From: Pelagibacterium limicola
Lineage (GTDB): Bacteria > Pseudomonadota > Alphaproteobacteria > Rhizobiales > Devosiaceae
Assembly: GCF_015694405.1 (NCBI RefSeq)
Contig: NZ_JADQDB010000011.1
Location: 46,808-110,807, forward strand
Direction: 5' to 3'
Length of the DNA: 64,000 nucleotides
Shown: positions 62,457 to 64,000 of the stretch, in pieces
How the letters are laid out: each line of letters begins with the position of its first letter
Position numbering within the stretch: position 1 is the first letter of the stretch
Notes under the pieces: model-generated
The model's database searches: none
Told to the model about the DNA's origin: nothing
Seen by the model: only the letters and a program-made list of their open reading frames with translations
Position numbers and translations under genes: made by a program

Positions 62457-62839
62457 GCAGACATTCAGCCGCGATCAGCTTTGTTTGCATTGCTGCCGTT
62501 CCCGTCGCGGGACGCTAACGGCAGCTTTCCACCCCGTTCGAGCCGTTCCGGAAGTGAGAGCGGCCAACCGACGGGAAATGACCCCAATTCAAACTTTCAC
62601 GCTCGGATTGCGCGGCGCCCGAAACCTGCCAATCGTTCCGGTCGGTCGCCGACGTTAGCGGTCCGTTTGCATTCTGACTGGTTTTGGCCCGTGATGCTGG
62701 CCTCTCCATTGACGCCTAGGCGTCGCGTTGACGGGCGCTCGTTGAGCGCTGCGGCTGAAAACCACAGAACGAGCCGGTACGGCATCCCAGTCCGCTCCTG
62801 TCAGCCAGGCCCAGTGGCCGCTTGAGCGGCCCGTCTCCT
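62457..62839. other. Gene-free stretch with repeat-like sequence
   Basis: About 380 bases without a supported gene. It contains GTTTGCATT twice (62481-62489, 62666-62674), and CGCTAACGG (62512-62520) against CGTTAGCGG (62652-62660). These look like parts of an old intergenic repeat rather than coding sequence. The family is not known to me. Confidence 0.4.
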
Positions 62840-63208
62840 TCATTTCCTGTTCTTGAACTCGAACAATTCGATAGCATTGCCTGACGGGTCCTCGAGAAGA
62901 AGCGCCTTGCCAGCGCCCCCTTCGCTGACGTCCCCACGAAACGTCGCTGCAGCGTCTCGCAATCTCTTTGCGAGGGCGTCCAAATCATTCGTCACGATCA
63001 TGAACCGGTTCCAACCACCCGGCGCAGGATCACCCCCTGCTTGACCACCGCTGCCAGCGCCCGGTGCGCTCAGAAATAAGGTCAAATCCTCACGCGTCAT
63101 GGCGGCGAATTTACCCTCATTGTGCATATCGACTTTAAAATCGAGATTATCTCTGTAGAAGCCCACTGCCACGTCGACGTCAGAGACGATGTACCGTACC
63201 GATGCCAT
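62840..63208 (-). CDS. VOC-family (glyoxalase superfamily) protein, TetR-paired
   Basis: Small VOC-fold protein (122 aa). It begins VRYIVSDVDVAVGFYRDNLD, the standard first module, and ends LLEDPSGNAIELFEFKNR, with the metal-ligand Glu. The middle (MTREDLTLFLSAPGAGSGG) matches the glyoxalase/bleomycin-resistance branch. It is divergent from a TetR gene, with two related palindromes in the gap, so it is the expected target. Function unknown; detoxification is the usual inference. Confidence 0.82.
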   Translation of the reverse strand: MASVRYIVSDVDVAVGFYRDNLDFKVDMHNEGKFAAMTREDLTLFLSAPGAGSGGQAGGDPAPGGWNRFMIVTNDLDALAKRLRDAAATFRGDVSEGGAGKALLLEDPSGNAIELFEFKNRK

Positions 63209-63234
63209 CCTGCTTTCCTAAATTGCGTTAACAA

Positions 63235-63284
63235 TATAGAACGCTAGCGTTTCACACATTGTAACGAAACGCAAGCGTTCTATA
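63235..63284. promoter_or_regulatory. Paired operators between VOC and TetR genes
   Basis: AACGCTAGCGTT (63240-63251) and AACGCAAGCGTT (63268-63279) are two 12-base palindromes, 28 bases apart. Extended, TATAGAACGC...GTTTC (63235-63253) and GAAACGC...TCTATA (63266-63284) mirror each other as one large inverted repeat. A strong candidate for binding by two TetR dimers over both promoters. Confidence 0.7.
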
Positions 63285-63294
63285 AGGGGGTCAA

Positions 63295-63858
63295 GTGGAC
63301 CGGCGCATTGAACGGACTCTGACGAACGCTCGTGAAGCTGCGCTCGACGTGTTGGCCCAAGGCGGTTTCGGCGCCTTCACCATGGAAGCAGTCGCTGCCC
63401 ATTCTGAAATTGCCAAGAGCACTCTGTACCGACACTGGCCCGACCGAATGGCTCTACTTTCGGACGCGCTGGAGACGCTCAACCTACAGCCGCGCCGGTC
63501 CGAGCCGCTACAGCAGGACGAACTGCGCGCACGCGTTATCGAACTTCTCACGCATTTGGCATCCGTCCTTGAGAACTCGCGTGTTGCCAAGGTGATACCG
63601 GCGCTTATCGACGCCGCCGAGCACTATCCTCAGGTCGCGTCGTTTCTGCACACTTATAGCGCCACCCGACGCCAGACCTTGGTGGCATTGCTCCGGGAGG
63701 GAGTGACAATCGGGGAACTTCCTCCCGATTTCGACGCCGAACTCGCCGCCCTGATGATGAGTGGCCCGATATTCTACTGTCGCCTTATGTCGCCCACGTC
63801 GTTCCCGGTCGCAAGGATTCCGAAGTTGGTGGATTTTGCTTTGTATCGGACGCGGTAG
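63295..63858 (+). CDS. TetR-family transcription regulator (with VOC protein)
   Basis: Repressor of 187 aa, GTG start at 63295 with AAGGGGG just upstream. Helix-turn-helix: ALDVLAQGGFGAFTMEAVAA then AHSEIAKSTLYRHWPDRMAL. The C-terminal domain (residues about 75-180) matches the TetR_C_16-like pattern (VIPALIDAAEHYPQVASFLH). It is divergent from the VOC gene, with paired palindromes directly ahead of its start, so it very likely represses both genes. Confidence 0.88.
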   Translation: MDRRIERTLTNAREAALDVLAQGGFGAFTMEAVAAHSEIAKSTLYRHWPDRMALLSDALETLNLQPRRSEPLQQDELRARVIELLTHLASVLENSRVAKVIPALIDAAEHYPQVASFLHTYSATRRQTLVALLREGVTIGELPPDFDAELAALMMSGPIFYCRLMSPTSFPVARIPKLVDFALYRTR

Positions 63859-63940
63859 GGGCGCATCGCCGATTGTAGATATGTCGGTACTCGCGGGACA
63901 TCTCCCATACGCTCCCAATTCTGGGACGAAGGAGGTGTTC

Positions 63941-64000
63941 ATGAACAAGGACCAACGCGAGATCGCGCGTAAGCTTCGCATTCTTCAGCATGCTGATGAG
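63941..64000 (+). mobile_element. IS481-like transposase, first 20 codons (3'-cut by window)
   Basis: ATG 63941 has GAAGGAGG 7 bases upstream and opens MNKDQREIARKLRILQHADE, which resembles the N-terminal helix-turn-helix of IS481-type transposases (KRKLRVLNHAxExGNVxKTCR). The gene runs off the window. The 60 bases before it (from about 63874) may hold the left end of the element; without the right end this cannot be confirmed. Confidence 0.5.

Noticed and set aside
1..64000. CRISPR arrays, tRNA or rRNA genes and riboswitches
   Set aside because: No regularly spaced repeats, no cloverleaf-like sequence and no recognised riboswitch consensus were seen on reading.

Overview
The window is GC-rich, densely coded DNA from an alphaproteobacterium, most likely of the order Hyphomicrobiales (Rhizobiales). 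The reasons are a chvE-gguA-gguB sugar importer very close to the Agrobacterium type, a short second FtsZ of the kind seen in rhizobia, many sugar ABC importers with GntR and LacI regulators, and VirD4/TraG plus ribbon-helix-helix conjugation genes. The genus cannot be fixed from the sequence. No tRNA, rRNA or CRISPR array was seen.

Bases 1-25,500 are sugar-uptake territory. From left to right: a CUT1 importer (two permeases, ATPase; binding protein left of the window) followed by a FadR-type GntR regulator; chvE-gguA-gguB; a convergent NarL-type response regulator and GAF histidine kinase; a divergent RbsABC-type importer with one ATPase, two permeases and an SMP-30 lactonase; and, on the minus strand, a LacI-controlled operon with binding protein, two permeases, GH2 glycosidase, UgpC-type ATPase and a rare fusion of a Gfo/Idh/MocA dehydrogenase with an aldo-keto reductase.

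Bases 25,500-29,650 are a scarred stretch: a GST gene, a broken AAC(3) aminoglycoside acetyltransferase, a MarR-family C-terminal fragment, and a traG gene cut at its 5' end and followed by a ribbon-helix-helix gene. The same traG-RHH pair recurs, with traG intact, at 59,212-61,663 in the same orientation. The two copies form a direct repeat of about 1.75 kb enclosing about 32 kb. In both places the trb genes that normally follow are missing.

Inside the repeats, 29,800-45,650 is a coherent hexuronate/aldarate catabolic island: uronate dehydrogenase, SMP-30 lactonase, an enolase-superfamily acid-sugar dehydratase, an RraA-family putative aldolase, tartronate semialdehyde reductase, a hydroxyacid dehydrogenase, an aldose epimerase, a peptide-type ABC importer, a GntR regulator, and a GlcD dehydrogenase fused to the C-terminal half of a glycerate kinase. 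An almost identical 28-base element with a TTGACA-N2-TGTCAA palindrome precedes two of its transcription units and related pieces precede two more, which points to one regulon.

From 45,660 to 59,100 the island is a mosaic of small regulator-enzyme or regulator-pump pairs (three HxlR, one TetR, one LysR, two SDRs, two MFS pumps), a short FtsZ, and gene remnants (GlcG-like, MATE-like, KAS II, a GST missing its extreme N-terminus). Beyond the second traG-RHH copy lie a LysE exporter, a divergent VOC/TetR pair with two near-identical palindromes between them, and the first 20 codons of what looks like an IS481-type transposase at the right edge.
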